NCBI GenBank assembly: GCA_947489585.1
Contig: CANLEE010000017.1
Coordinates: forward strand, 1-49,869
Length of the DNA stretch: 49,869 bases
DNA from: an uncultured Psychroserpens sp.
Lineage (GTDB): Bacteria; Bacteroidota; Bacteroidia; Flavobacteriales; Flavobacteriaceae
Direction: 5' to 3'
This document shows positions 17,435-26,844 of the stretch, piece by piece. The first letter of the stretch is position 1, and every line of letters begins with the position of its first letter. The notes below the pieces were generated by a model, which ran no database searches, was not told the origin of the DNA, and worked only from the letters and a program-made list of their open reading frames with translations. The position numbers were made by a program, and so were the translations under genes.

Positions 17435-18413
17435 ATTCGTAAACCAAACCAATTTGCAGTCTTACGGTATCAAGTAATTTGATAAGATTTCTACTGAAAT
17501 CGAATGTCATCACATCACTTTCTGTTTTTTCTTGCCTGATGAGCTCATTAAAATGTCGTATTTCGTAATCATAACCATTAGTCGTACAATCAAAATCATA
17601 CGTCTTTTCTTTTTCTTCGGAAATGAACGTGACATTTGAAGGTTTATGAAACCCTGAATTGATTTTAATGCTACCGCTTTCACAGTAAAAAATGGCTTCA
17701 GTAGCTGTATTTTCTAATAGTGTACTTTTTAAATGAGCTTCAACATTATTATCGTAACTAAACAACATTAGGCAAGAAGCGTCTACGCCATTGTCAAAAA
17801 ATGTTGCTTTAGATTCTATATGAATAGGGTAGCCTAAAACTGATAATGCAGAGAAAACAGGGTATATGCCTATATCAAGCAAACTTCCACCTCCTAGAGA
17901 TTTTTTAAAGACTCTAGAGTTCATGTCTAGCTGTGGTTGGAATCCAAAATCGGCTTTAATCTTTAATAGTTTACCAAAGGTTTCGTCTTTTAGATGTTTA
18001 AGAACAAATTGGTAGTGTGGAAGAAAATAAGTCCACATCGCTTCCATCAATAACGTATTGTTTGCTTTCGCCGTTGCTATCATTTCGTCAACTTCATTGC
18101 TATTCATGGCAAAAGGTTTCTCACATAGGACCGCTTTTTTGTGATTCAGACATAGGATAGAATGCTCATTATGAAATGTGTGTGGCGTTGCTATATATAC
18201 TGCATCCACATTTGGATCTTTTACTAAATCCTCATAAGTGTTATAAGCAATTTTAGCATGATGCTTTTTAGCAAAACTATTGGCTTTGTCTTGATGTCTT
18301 GAAGCAACAGCATAAAGCTGACAATTATCAACTGAAAGTAAGTCATGAGCAAACGTATTCGCAATTTTGCCAAGACCTATAATTCCCCAGTTTATGACTT
18401 TATGCTTCTGCAT
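17433..18413 (-). CDS. Gfo/Idh/MocA-family oxidoreductase
   Basis: This 326-aa NAD(P)-dependent dehydrogenase has an N-terminal Rossmann domain (INWGIIGLGKIANTFAHDLL), the AVASRHQDKANSFAKKH strand-helix, and the family EKP motif (AVLCEKPFAMNSNEV), which carries the catalytic Lys. The C-terminal alpha/beta domain follows (GGGSLLDIGIYPVFSAL). The substrate, probably a sugar or cyclitol, is unknown. Its start overlaps the symporter gene by 14 nt, so it is probably the last gene of the PIG-L operon. Confidence 0.93.
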   Translation of the reverse strand: MQKHKVINWGIIGLGKIANTFAHDLLSVDNCQLYAVASRHQDKANSFAKKHHAKIAYNTYEDLVKDPNVDAVYIATPHTFHNEHSILCLNHKKAVLCEKPFAMNSNEVDEMIATAKANNTLLMEAMWTYFLPHYQFVLKHLKDETFGKLLKIKADFGFQPQLDMNSRVFKKSLGGGSLLDIGIYPVFSALSVLGYPIHIESKATFFDNGVDASCLMLFSYDNNVEAHLKSTLLENTATEAIFYCESGSIKINSGFHKPSNVTFISEEKEKTYDFDCTTNGYDYEIRHFNELIRQEKTESDVMTFDFSRNLIKLLDTVRLQIGLVYE

Positions 18414-20103
18414 AGGTGTTATTTGAACTTAATGACTGTATCAAACATGCAATCACGATAACAATAAGACAGCCAACAAAATTCAACCATAAAAATGGCA
18501 GGTTGATAATTTCATATTCGTCTAGTAAGAATAATCCAATAACTAAAACCTGAGTAATTAAAGCTGCAACAAATACAGCATTGGCTTTCACAAATTTGAA
18601 AAAGAAAGCCAAAAGGAAAATACCAAGCACATTTCCGTAGAAAATAGAACCAATAATATTTACCAATTGAATTAAATTCTCTGCAAGGTTTGCAACGCAA
18701 GCGACGCCAATTGCTACAATTCCCCAAGCTAAAGTGAACCATCTTGAGACCGTTACCATTTCGGTATCTGACTTTTTAGGTGTATTTCGTTTATATAAAT
18801 CCATGGCTGTTGTACTTGCTAAAGCGTTTAATTCGCTTGAAGTGCTCGACATGGCAGCACTTAATATTACAGCAAGCAGAAGTCCAATTAATCCTCGAGG
18901 TAAATTGTTTAAAATGAAGTGAATAAAGACATAATCTTTATCATTACTTTCAACTTTTAAATCTCGAGAATCACCAGCTTTTTCAATCAATTGTCTAGCA
19001 TCTGTTCTTAACTGATCACTCTGTAAGTTGAACTCAGCAATAACGTCTGGGTGTACTTTTCCACTTGTATTAGAAAACTCAATAATAGACGCTTTCTTCA
19101 TTGTGAAAATTTCCTCTTGCTTTTTTTGGATAGCTTTATATTCATCAGCATATTCTGAATTTAAAACCACTTCAGTTGCTGTAGGATTAAAATTTACAGG
19201 TGCTTCATTAAACTGATAAAATACGAATACCATAACACCTACGAGAAGGATAAAGAATTGCATCGGTACTTTTAGAAGTCCGTTGAACATCATTCCAATT
19301 TGCATTTCTTTTAATGACTTACCTGAGAGGTATCTTTGTACTTGACTTTGGTCTGTACCAAAATACGAAAGCATTAAAAACGTACCACCAATAAGTCCGC
19401 TCCAAACGGTATAGCGGTTATTTAGGTTAAAAGAAAAATCTAAGACTTCCATTTTTCCACTAGCTCCGGCGATATCAAGAGCTTTTGAAAAAGTGATGCC
19501 TTCTGGGAGTTTATCAATGATTAAACAGAATGCGATAATCATTCCAGTGAAAATCACAATCATTTGGTGTTTTTGCGTCACATTTACAGCTTTTGTGCCT
19601 CCTGAAACGGTATAAATAATAACCAATATTCCAATAATAACATTGAGAAGCAAAAGATTCCATCCTAGAACTGCAGATAAGATTATAGCTGGTGCAAAAA
19701 TGGTAATTCCTGCAGCTAAACCACGTTGTATCAAAAATAAAATTGCTGTTAAGGTTCTGGTTTTTAGATCAAAACGGTCTTCCAAAAACTCATATGCAGT
19801 ATAGACTTTAAGGCGGTGGTATAATGGAATGAACACCATGCAAATTACTACCATTGCAATAGGCAATCCAAAATAGAATTGCACGAATCCCATCCCATCA
19901 TTAAAGGCTTGACCTGGTGTGGATAGAAAAGTAATCGCACTGGCTTGAGTAGCCATAACCGATAAGCCAATCGTCCACCATTTTGAAGTATTTCCTCCTT
20001 TTAAATAATCTTGTACATTCTTGCTTCCTCTTGATTGATAGGTTCCGTAGGCAACAATAACTAATAGTGTACTAATGAGTACAATCCAATCTAATGTTTG
20101 CAT
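18400..20103 (-). CDS. Sodium:solute symporter (SSS family)
   Basis: This 567-aa inner-membrane transporter has about 13-14 hydrophobic segments and the SSS-family signature area (YFGTDQSQVQRYLSGKSLKEMQIGMMFNGLLKVPMQFFILLVGVMVFVF). A hydrophilic insertion lies at about residues 310-390. The start at 20103 (MQTLDWIVLISTLLVIVAYG) fits the family; an upstream ATG at 20166 would run through the 31-aa gene and is rejected. The solute is unknown; the deacetylase and dehydrogenase neighbours suggest a sugar derivative. Confidence 0.92.
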   Translation of the reverse strand: MQTLDWIVLISTLLVIVAYGTYQSRGSKNVQDYLKGGNTSKWWTIGLSVMATQASAITFLSTPGQAFNDGMGFVQFYFGLPIAMVVICMVFIPLYHRLKVYTAYEFLEDRFDLKTRTLTAILFLIQRGLAAGITIFAPAIILSAVLGWNLLLLNVIIGILVIIYTVSGGTKAVNVTQKHQMIVIFTGMIIAFCLIIDKLPEGITFSKALDIAGASGKMEVLDFSFNLNNRYTVWSGLIGGTFLMLSYFGTDQSQVQRYLSGKSLKEMQIGMMFNGLLKVPMQFFILLVGVMVFVFYQFNEAPVNFNPTATEVVLNSEYADEYKAIQKKQEEIFTMKKASIIEFSNTSGKVHPDVIAEFNLQSDQLRTDARQLIEKAGDSRDLKVESNDKDYVFIHFILNNLPRGLIGLLLAVILSAAMSSTSSELNALASTTAMDLYKRNTPKKSDTEMVTVSRWFTLAWGIVAIGVACVANLAENLIQLVNIIGSIFYGNVLGIFLLAFFFKFVKANAVFVAALITQVLVIGLFLLDEYEIINLPFLWLNFVGCLIVIVIACLIQSLSSNNTYAEA

Positions 20104-20104
20104 T

Positions 20105-20200
20105 TTAAAAGGCTTTAGTGATGAAGTAAAATGCGATAATGTAGATGATGTTTGCAAAGAGTACAAGTGTGTACATCTTATTCCATTTGTATTTTTCCAT
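20105..20200 (-). CDS. 31-aa single-span membrane peptide
   Basis: The peptide reads MEKYKWNKMYTLVLFANIIY then IIAFYFITKAF: a charged, Trp-containing N-terminus and one hydrophobic helix. Its ATG overlaps the PIG-L stop codon (TAATG), and its own stop is 1 nt before the symporter start, so translation is tightly coupled on both sides. This packing is strong evidence for a real gene. Such mini-proteins often act as small subunits of a neighbouring transporter. Confidence 0.8.
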   Translation of the reverse strand: MEKYKWNKMYTLVLFANIIYIIAFYFITKAF

Positions 20201-22725
20201 TAGTTTTTAATTTGATTAGGTTGATTGATGTCGTTTTTTCCGAGGGATAGCATATTGGCAAATAGACGGTAAGCACCAGAGACTCCAGCGGGAAACTCTC
20301 TAAAGAAGCTTAAACCTGTATATATATAATGACCTTCACCGTGTTTTGCAACAAGCAGACTTCCCGTTTTTGGAGTTTCGCCTTTATCGTTCATTGAAAG
20401 GATAGGCTCAAATTCACTAGACCACTCATTTGGAAAGTATAAACCGCGCTCTTGGGTCCATCCTTCAAAATCTTGTGCTGTAATTTTATTTGGAAAGTTT
20501 AATACTTCATGGTTTGTCGCTAAAAGCTTTACATCTGCAGTTTCATCAGTAACACGATCTCTAGATAACGTGAGATCATAAGGGGCAATTTGATCTACTT
20601 TAACACGATGTCTTGTGTTGTATTGTACGATCATATTTCCGCCTTGTGCGACATAATCAAAAAGAATTTGTTGTTTGAAATTTAATTCTTCAACAGTATT
20701 ATAAGCTCTAATACCAACAACCACAGCATCAAAACGACTTAAGTTTTCTGTGGAAATATCTTCTGGTTTTAAAATCGCAACGTTGTAGCCAATTTGTCTT
20801 AAGCTTTCAGGTACCACATCGCCTGCACCTTCAATATAGCCAATATTTTCACCTCGTTTCTGAATGTCTAGTCTTACAATTTTGCTTTCACTTGGTAGAA
20901 CTACCGTTTGAAACGGAATATGGTCATAATCGATTTCAATAAGCTCTTTGGTATAGACCTTATCACCAATATGTACCATAGGTGTAAGCAAACCTTCGCT
21001 TTGTTCTTTAGGTGGAATTACTGTAAATATCAAACGTTCTTCCTGTCCTTTATTTGTAATAGTCACTTTTTGTTTTTCAGGATATACACTCCAATTATTT
21101 GGATGTGCTAGCTCTACATAACCTTCTAAGCTATCTCTTCCAGCTTTAACAATAACTTCAATATCACGTTGTTTGTCGGTATCCAGAATGATGACCTTTT
21201 CTGAAATTTTTGCAGATACTTCAGGAATGATTTCAAAAGGCTTATAGACTTCTCCTTTTACAGGGTCATTGGTTTTGTAGACTATAGGTTTCGTAAATGG
21301 AATCGCAAAGTTTTCAATGTTTAAATTGAAGGTAATATTAAGTTTTCTAGGCGTTTCGGGCTTACCAATAAGGCTTTTATCTTCTACAGTATACATGCCT
21401 AGATTTCCTTTTTTAGTTAACCAATATGGTGTTGAAGCTTGCTGCGTATTTTTGATGTTTAATGTTTCCTTGAAATCAAAACCAGTATTGTTATCAAGCT
21501 TAAGGTTCTTGTCTATCTTGATGCCATTAGGGTTCACGATATTCGATAAAACGATGTTTGAATCACTACGATTAATCACTTCTATATTTAAATCAACAAT
21601 AGATCCTGCAGTTGCGTGATTGGTATTGGCAGTAGCTTCAAGATATAATCCAGCACAATCCGCAATGATACCTTTAATTTCGTTAGTTTTTATGGTTTTC
21701 CAGTGTTCATTTTCTAAACCTTGAATGGCTTTATAGGCTCTTACTAATTCTGGAATAGACGTTGAGGGTTTTTTAAAATCATAGTTGTCTTGAACGGCGT
21801 ATAATATATCTCCTATAGCTTTTCCACCTTCTATTCGGTTCCAAGACGTGTCTATGCCTTCAAAAACATTGGTCTTGTCATTTGGTAAATCTCCTTTTAT
21901 TAATTCGATATATTCTATTTGTGATCCGCGTCGACCAGTGCTTCCAAAACCTTGAGATTTATGTTGACTACGACTTAAGGCTGCTATTTCAGGATTACTT
22001 AATCCGTTACTAGGAAAATAAACACCTGTATCAATTTTTAAAAGATCAGTTTTGTCTGCTTTTTCAAAGTTTTCACGACTGCCATAGAACCACCAACCTG
22101 TATTAAAGAATAAACGCTTAGGCTGCCAAACATTTACGCTTGACAATTGATTTGAATATGCGCTTTTATCACCAACCAAATCAAAAGCTTCAATGCTTAA
22201 CATCGCTGAACTTGTATGGTGACCATGAGTGGTTCCTGGAGTTCTATGATTAAAACGATTGATGATAACATCTGGTTTAAACTTACGAATGGCTAAAACC
22301 ACATCACTCAATACTTGTGCTTTATTCCAGATGGCTAAGGTTTCATCTGGATGTTTTGAATACCCAAAATCATTTGCTCTGGTAAACAGTTGTTCACCAC
22401 CATCTGTTCGGCGTGCAGCTAATAATTCTTGAGTTCTAATCACACCTAAAAGTTCTCTTATTTCTGGACCAACAAGGTTCTGTCCACCATCACCACGTGT
22501 CAACGACAAATATGCAGTTCTAGCTTTGACTTCGTTAGACATGTAGGAAATAAGGCGTGTGTTTTCATCATCAGGATGCGCAGCGACATATAATACAGAT
22601 CCAAGAAAGTTAAGTTTCTTTATCGATTCGTGAATCTCAGATGCTGTAGGTTTTTTAGGTTGTTGCGCTGTAAGTAGTGCTGTTGAAAATAGGAATAAAA
22701 AGAGCAGGCGTAATCTTGTTTTCAT
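20200..22725 (-). CDS. Secreted PIG-L (LmbE-like) deacetylase with C-terminal extension
   Basis: This 841-aa protein has a signal peptide (MKTRLRLLFLFLFSTALLTAQ) and an N-terminal PIG-L domain with the zinc motif VAAHPDDENTRL and NHRTPGTTHGHHTSSAML. Immunoglobulin-like segments follow, and a C-terminal GATase/ThuA-like fold from about 630 (IGYIEGAGDVVPESLRQIGYNVAIL...GHYIYTGLSFFREFPAGVSG). PIG-L enzymes hydrolyse N-acetyl groups on sugars. As first gene of the operon it probably works in the periplasm on a substrate whose product the symporter imports. Confidence 0.93.
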   Translation of the reverse strand: MKTRLRLLFLFLFSTALLTAQQPKKPTASEIHESIKKLNFLGSVLYVAAHPDDENTRLISYMSNEVKARTAYLSLTRGDGGQNLVGPEIRELLGVIRTQELLAARRTDGGEQLFTRANDFGYSKHPDETLAIWNKAQVLSDVVLAIRKFKPDVIINRFNHRTPGTTHGHHTSSAMLSIEAFDLVGDKSAYSNQLSSVNVWQPKRLFFNTGWWFYGSRENFEKADKTDLLKIDTGVYFPSNGLSNPEIAALSRSQHKSQGFGSTGRRGSQIEYIELIKGDLPNDKTNVFEGIDTSWNRIEGGKAIGDILYAVQDNYDFKKPSTSIPELVRAYKAIQGLENEHWKTIKTNEIKGIIADCAGLYLEATANTNHATAGSIVDLNIEVINRSDSNIVLSNIVNPNGIKIDKNLKLDNNTGFDFKETLNIKNTQQASTPYWLTKKGNLGMYTVEDKSLIGKPETPRKLNITFNLNIENFAIPFTKPIVYKTNDPVKGEVYKPFEIIPEVSAKISEKVIILDTDKQRDIEVIVKAGRDSLEGYVELAHPNNWSVYPEKQKVTITNKGQEERLIFTVIPPKEQSEGLLTPMVHIGDKVYTKELIEIDYDHIPFQTVVLPSESKIVRLDIQKRGENIGYIEGAGDVVPESLRQIGYNVAILKPEDISTENLSRFDAVVVGIRAYNTVEELNFKQQILFDYVAQGGNMIVQYNTRHRVKVDQIAPYDLTLSRDRVTDETADVKLLATNHEVLNFPNKITAQDFEGWTQERGLYFPNEWSSEFEPILSMNDKGETPKTGSLLVAKHGEGHYIYTGLSFFREFPAGVSGAYRLFANMLSLGKNDINQPNQIKN

Positions 22726-22825
22726 GATATGTTAGTTAGCTAAAACCAAATATACAGAAGTAAGATAGTGCGGTAGTTATTTTTAATTTTTCTTTAACGT
22801 TAGGATTTAAAACAGAACGGATGTA

Positions 22826-23164
22826 TTATTCAGACCAAACCGCAAGCTCATTACCTGAAGGGTCAATAAATTGAAATCTTCTACCTCCAGGAAATGAAAA
22901 AATATCTACTGAAATTTTACCACCACAAGCAATGACTTTGTCTTTGATACCTTCTAAATCTTTATGGTATAGAACAACCAAAGCACCATTAATGATAGCT
23001 TTACCTGTTTTCTCAAAACCACCTTCGAGCCCACTATTTGAAAACGCAGTATAAGTAGGACCATAATCTGTAAAGGTCCAACCAAACGCTTTTGAGTAGA
23101 ATGTTTTTACAGCTTCAAGGTCTTTTGCATAAAGCTCTAGGTAATTGATGTGATTGCTTTCCAT
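22826..23164 (-). CDS. VOC-superfamily (glyoxalase-like) protein
   Basis: This 112-aa protein has the beta-alpha-beta-beta-beta fold of the VOC family: INYLELYAKDLEAVKTFYSKAFGWTFTDYGPTYTAFS, then VDIFSFPGGRRFQFIDPSGNELAVWSE at the C-terminus. Members are metal-dependent lyases, dioxygenases or antibiotic-binding proteins; this subgroup has no assigned substrate. It lies 11 nt after the mechanosensitive channel gene. Confidence 0.88.
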   Translation of the reverse strand: MESNHINYLELYAKDLEAVKTFYSKAFGWTFTDYGPTYTAFSNSGLEGGFEKTGKAIINGALVVLYHKDLEGIKDKVIACGGKISVDIFSFPGGRRFQFIDPSGNELAVWSE

Positions 23165-23175
23165 AAACTTGTGTT

Positions 23176-23724
23176 TTAAATTGAATCATTGCTGCCATTA
23201 TGAATACTTTCAAATGCATCCTTTTCAATTAAAGTAACAGCTTTTTGTAATAATAAATTATTAGGATAGGTGACCAAGTTTCCATTATCTTCTCTTAAAT
23301 GAATTTGAAAAGATCGAATATCTTCAATTATCGCCTCAATTTCATGGTCTTTATCATGAATCTTAATTTTATCTCCAATTTTATAAGGAAATGAGAAAAA
23401 CATAATTATTCCTGAAGTAACATTGCTTAATATAGACCATATAGCAAAAAGTGCGATTCCTATAACTGCAAATACAGATGAAAAGACTAGTGCGATGTCA
23501 CTAACTCTGACCCCTAAGATAAAGGCTTCAATTAATACCGTTAAAAATAAAAATGTAATTGTTACATAACGGCCTACAAGTTTAGCACGACCAACATGAA
23601 TTTTTTTAGAATTTCCAATGAGTCTTACAATCAATCTTGCTATCAGTTGAATAACAAAGAAAATCCCAAAAACGATAAGTGAATTTATGATTTGGCTATT
23701 ATAAGTAGAAAAAAACTCTGACAT
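23176..23724 (-). CDS. Small MscS-like mechanosensitive channel
   Basis: This 182-aa protein has three hydrophobic segments (about 10-32, 52-70, 78-115) and an MscS pore/beta domain (ALFAIWSILSNVTSGIIMFFSFPYKIGDKIKIHDKDHEIEAIIEDIRSFQIHLREDNGNLVTYPNNLLLQKAVTL). It is shorter than E. coli MscS because the cytoplasmic cage is truncated. It should act in the inner membrane in osmotic adaptation. Confidence 0.9.
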   Translation of the reverse strand: MSEFFSTYNSQIINSLIVFGIFFVIQLIARLIVRLIGNSKKIHVGRAKLVGRYVTITFLFLTVLIEAFILGVRVSDIALVFSSVFAVIGIALFAIWSILSNVTSGIIMFFSFPYKIGDKIKIHDKDHEIEAIIEDIRSFQIHLREDNGNLVTYPNNLLLQKAVTLIEKDAFESIHNGSNDSI

Positions 23725-23776
23725 AACTTTTTATTTTATTCTATTGCAAAGATATAACAGTAAAAAAAGCTAATCA

Positions 23777-24715
23777 CTAATTTAATTGAAGTTCTTTTCT
23801 AAGATTTTCATCAGCAGTACTGTTTTTACTCCAGTAAGGTGATTTAATGGTTTTGAGTTTTGTTGCTGTTGTAGTTAGCGTTTTTGCATTGTCACCATAG
23901 CCATCACTAAATTGTTCTTCCCATCCAAGAATATCATATGGGAACTCAGGATTAAAATGTATTAGTATCAATCGCTTTAATTCTGGATAACTTATTTCGT
24001 AAATACCCTCTTTACTATTAAGATTTACATTTGCGGCATATGCTTTTAATTGAATATGCTTGAGTCTTATAAATTCTAAAGGAGGTATTATTTCAAGGTC
24101 CCCAGAAGGTAAACTATTAGGGTCTAATCGTAACTGTGTCCATAGTTCATTCTCTAGAATAGCTTTATCTAATTTAAAATCTTGATCGGCTTCACTTTCA
24201 AAATAACTATGCGACGTGATTTCAAATTGAGCTCTATTATTGAGTTGCGAATAGACATGGCCACACCATTCTTGGACAGAGCAGCTTACTTTGAGTGCAT
24301 GTTGGGTATTGCTCACAGGATAAAACGTCGATTGCATTATCGAATAAGGATAGACACCAGTATTGAATTTTTTTGTAGCATTAAGTTTTAAAACAGGAGT
24401 ATTCGATTTGTTGTAACGATCAGCTTTCACCTGCTTTTCTGGTAAGAAATCTTCAGTAACAAATACGAGTACAGCATTGCCATCACGTAATTCGCCATAG
24501 CGCGCTTGTTCTAATTTGTAAGATGATATCTCAGCTTCACCAGCATACCAATAGGCTTTAAAACCTTCAGACGGATGAAACGGAGTTGATGTTGGAAGCT
24601 CAATTGATGCTTCGGAAATAGACGTCGTATGTAAGGCTTGGTCTTTAGTTTTATGGTCTTTGCACGATACTATAATTCCGAAGAACACTATCGATAGTAT
24701 TGTAAACTTATTCAT
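23777..24715 (-). CDS. Lipoprotein of unknown function next to maf
   Basis: This 312-aa protein has a lipoprotein signal (MNKFTILSIVFFGIIVSC, lipid-bearing Cys at 18). The body has no catalytic motif I recognise; Trp- and Tyr-rich segments include HPSEGFKAYWYAGEAEISSYKLEQARYGELRDGNAVLVFVTEDFLPEKQVKAD and VSCSVQEWCGHVYSQLNNR. Homologues in Flavobacteriaceae are often labelled septum formation inhibitor Maf, apparently from adjacency: it shares no Maf motif with the true Maf gene that follows upstream at 24751-25338. Confidence 0.85.
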   Translation of the reverse strand: MNKFTILSIVFFGIIVSCKDHKTKDQALHTTSISEASIELPTSTPFHPSEGFKAYWYAGEAEISSYKLEQARYGELRDGNAVLVFVTEDFLPEKQVKADRYNKSNTPVLKLNATKKFNTGVYPYSIMQSTFYPVSNTQHALKVSCSVQEWCGHVYSQLNNRAQFEITSHSYFESEADQDFKLDKAILENELWTQLRLDPNSLPSGDLEIIPPLEFIRLKHIQLKAYAANVNLNSKEGIYEISYPELKRLILIHFNPEFPYDILGWEEQFSDGYGDNAKTLTTTATKLKTIKSPYWSKNSTADENLRKELQLN

Positions 24716-24750
24716 GGCTATAATTTTACTATAAATTTACAACCGAAATT

Positions 24751-25338
24751 TTATAAAACCATACTGTTTAACGTTTTGTAAACGAGATGTGTTGGGAGAC
24801 CAACAACATTGGTGTATGAGCCTTCTATATTGACAATTCCTATTTGACCAATCCATTCTTGAATGCCATAAGCACCAGCTTTATCAAAGGGTCTAAAGTT
24901 GTCAATATAATAGTTAATTTCGTCTTCACTAAGCGCTTTAAAGGTAACTTTAGTGACTGCATTGACTGTTTTTTGAGACGTCGTTGAGGTAAAGCAAACC
25001 GAAGTGATTACTTCATGTGTGGCATTACTCATAGCCATTAGCATGTTAAATGCATCGTCTTGATTTTTTGGTTTCCCTAAAGCTATGTCATTATGCCAAA
25101 CAATAGTATCACTAGTTATTAAGATATCATTGTCTTTGAGCTCATTTTTAAATGGCAACGATTTTAATTGCGCCAAATAATCGCTAATCTCAAAATGACG
25201 CAATCGTTTGGGGTATTCTTCTTTTACGGGTTTGAGTCGAATTTCAAAATTCAACCCTAAATCTTTAAAGAATTGTTGACGTCGAGGCGAACCAGATGCT
25301 AAGATAATAGTGTAACTCTCGAGTCGATCGTAAATCAT
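24751..25338 (-). CDS. maf: Maf-family nucleotide pyrophosphatase
   Basis: This 195-aa enzyme has the Maf fold: IILASGSPRRQQFFKDLGLNFEI at the N-terminus (substrate-binding ASxSPRR), SDTIVWHNDIALGKPKNQDDAFNML (metal/catalytic Asp), and KAGAYGIQEWIGQIGIVNIEGSYTNVVGLPTHLV. It hydrolyses modified or non-canonical NTPs to monophosphates. It starts 2 nt after the ubiA-like gene stop. Confidence 0.94.
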   Translation of the reverse strand: MIYDRLESYTIILASGSPRRQQFFKDLGLNFEIRLKPVKEEYPKRLRHFEISDYLAQLKSLPFKNELKDNDILITSDTIVWHNDIALGKPKNQDDAFNMLMAMSNATHEVITSVCFTSTTSQKTVNAVTKVTFKALSEDEINYYIDNFRPFDKAGAYGIQEWIGQIGIVNIEGSYTNVVGLPTHLVYKTLNSMVL

Positions 25339-25340
25339 GT

Positions 25341-26255
25341 CTATTTCAGAATTAAAGGATATAGCAATAAAGATAATAAACCTAACAATAGGATTATTTT
25401 ATATAGTATACTAATGTGTTGGTAATGCTTATCATGTTTTGCCGAGAAGATCTTAATCGTACAATAGACAAGCGGTGCAATTATAAATATTAGAAAATAC
25501 CAAATAGCAATTTGTTGTGTGTATAAATAAGTTACAATAAAATAAATAACAGCACCAATAGGAAGCATACTGATAATGAATGCTATTTTATTAGCACGTT
25601 CGCGACCTAAAACAATAGGTAAGGTGTTCATTCCTGCTTTATAATCGCCATCTATGTCTTGAATATCTTTTACAATTTCTCGAATGAGATTGACTAAAAA
25701 CGCAAAGACGGCATAATCAATTACAATTTTAAAAAAGGTCATTTGTGTGTTTCTAGTTTGGGGAATAATAGCAGGTAACAAATCAAAAATACCAACAATT
25801 AAGATACTCATAGCGACTAAAAATGAGATTAATACATTCCCAAAAAGAATCGTGCCTTTGAGGTAGGACGCATAGACATAAAGCGCTAGAGAAATAATAA
25901 CGAATATGGAAAAGAAAGAGCTTTCACCTACGCTGTACGAAATGTAAAATCCAAGGAGTATTCCAATAATATTAAATGCAAAAAACAAACTATAAGCGAC
26001 CTTTTCAGAAACCTGTTTACCAATGACAACTTTATCGGGCTTGTTAATAGTGTCCGTTTCTATATCATAGATGTCATTAATAATATTGCCAGCAGCTGCA
26101 ATACAAAGTGTTGCAATGACCAACAGAATAAAACCAATGGTGCTTAATGTCGTAATGGAAGGAAATGGTTCAAAAAGCGCATATTTGATAAGCACTTGCG
26201 CAATGATAATCATTACTAAATTTTTCCAGCGGATAAGGTTTAAAATGCCTAGCAT
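25341..26255 (-). CDS. UbiA-family prenyltransferase (GGGP synthase-type)
   Basis: This 304-aa membrane enzyme has about eight segments and two Asp-rich prenyl-diphosphate sites: NIINDIYDIETDTINKP near residue 60 and REIVKDIQDIDGDYKAGMNTLP near 200. In Bacteroidota this neighbourhood (maf, HAD, DUF2520) usually carries a geranylgeranylglycerol-phosphate geranylgeranyltransferase homologue; the exact prenyl acceptor is inferred. Confidence 0.88.
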   Translation of the reverse strand: MLGILNLIRWKNLVMIIIAQVLIKYALFEPFPSITTLSTIGFILLVIATLCIAAAGNIINDIYDIETDTINKPDKVVIGKQVSEKVAYSLFFAFNIIGILLGFYISYSVGESSFFSIFVIISLALYVYASYLKGTILFGNVLISFLVAMSILIVGIFDLLPAIIPQTRNTQMTFFKIVIDYAVFAFLVNLIREIVKDIQDIDGDYKAGMNTLPIVLGRERANKIAFIISMLPIGAVIYFIVTYLYTQQIAIWYFLIFIIAPLVYCTIKIFSAKHDKHYQHISILYKIILLLGLLSLLLYPLILK

Positions 26256-26313
26256 TTATAAGTAGTGATATAGTTAATGTTATACGTTTTGTAAATAGTA
26301 AGCTATAATTTAT

Positions 26314-26844
26314 TTAATCATACTTGGCGTCAAAATTCCCATCCCATTTGCCTTGAACTTTCATAATTTGCTCAATGATGTCGCGTACAGCACCTTTTCC
26401 ACCATCTTTATGCGATATATATTTACTGGTCGCTTTTACTTCTATGGCAGCATCTTGAGGGCAACAGGGTAAACCAACGCGTTTCATCACTGGGATATCT
26501 GGGATATCGTCTCCCATATACAACACATTTTTTGAGTCAATATTGTTGTTAGATAGATACTCTTGAAATTGATTTACTTTTTGATGTGCGCCTAAATAAA
26601 TATCTGTAATGCCTAAACCTTCCAAGCGTTTTTGAACACCAAGGTTACTTCCGCCAGAAATAATGCAAATATTAAAACCAGCATCTTTGGCCGTTTTAAG
26701 CGCATAACCATCTTTGATATTCATACGTCTTAGCATGTCTCCATTAGTCATAACGGTAACGGTTCCGTCTGTAAGTACACCATCAACATCAAAAATAAAT
26801 GTGGTGATATGTTCTAGATATTCTTTATAGCTTTTATCGTCCAT
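26314..26844 (-). CDS. HAD hydrolase, KdsC-like
   Basis: This 176-aa protein has HAD motif I FIFDVDGVLTDG, motif II IISGGS, and motif IV MGDDIPDIPVMKRVGLPCCPQDA. It has no cap domain, so it resembles KDO-8-phosphate phosphatase (KdsC). The substrate is probably a phosphosugar. It overlaps the start-proximal DUF2520 gene by 11 nt, so the two are coupled. Confidence 0.88.
   Translation of the reverse strand: MDDKSYKEYLEHITTFIFDVDGVLTDGTVTVMTNGDMLRRMNIKDGYALKTAKDAGFNICIISGGSNLGVQKRLEGLGITDIYLGAHQKVNQFQEYLSNNNIDSKNVLYMGDDIPDIPVMKRVGLPCCPQDAAIEVKATSKYISHKDGGKGAVRDIIEQIMKVQGKWDGNFDAKYD

Noticed and set aside
20103..20166. Extended N-terminus of the symporter
   Set aside because: It covers the 31-aa gene in another frame; the family starts at MQTLDW.
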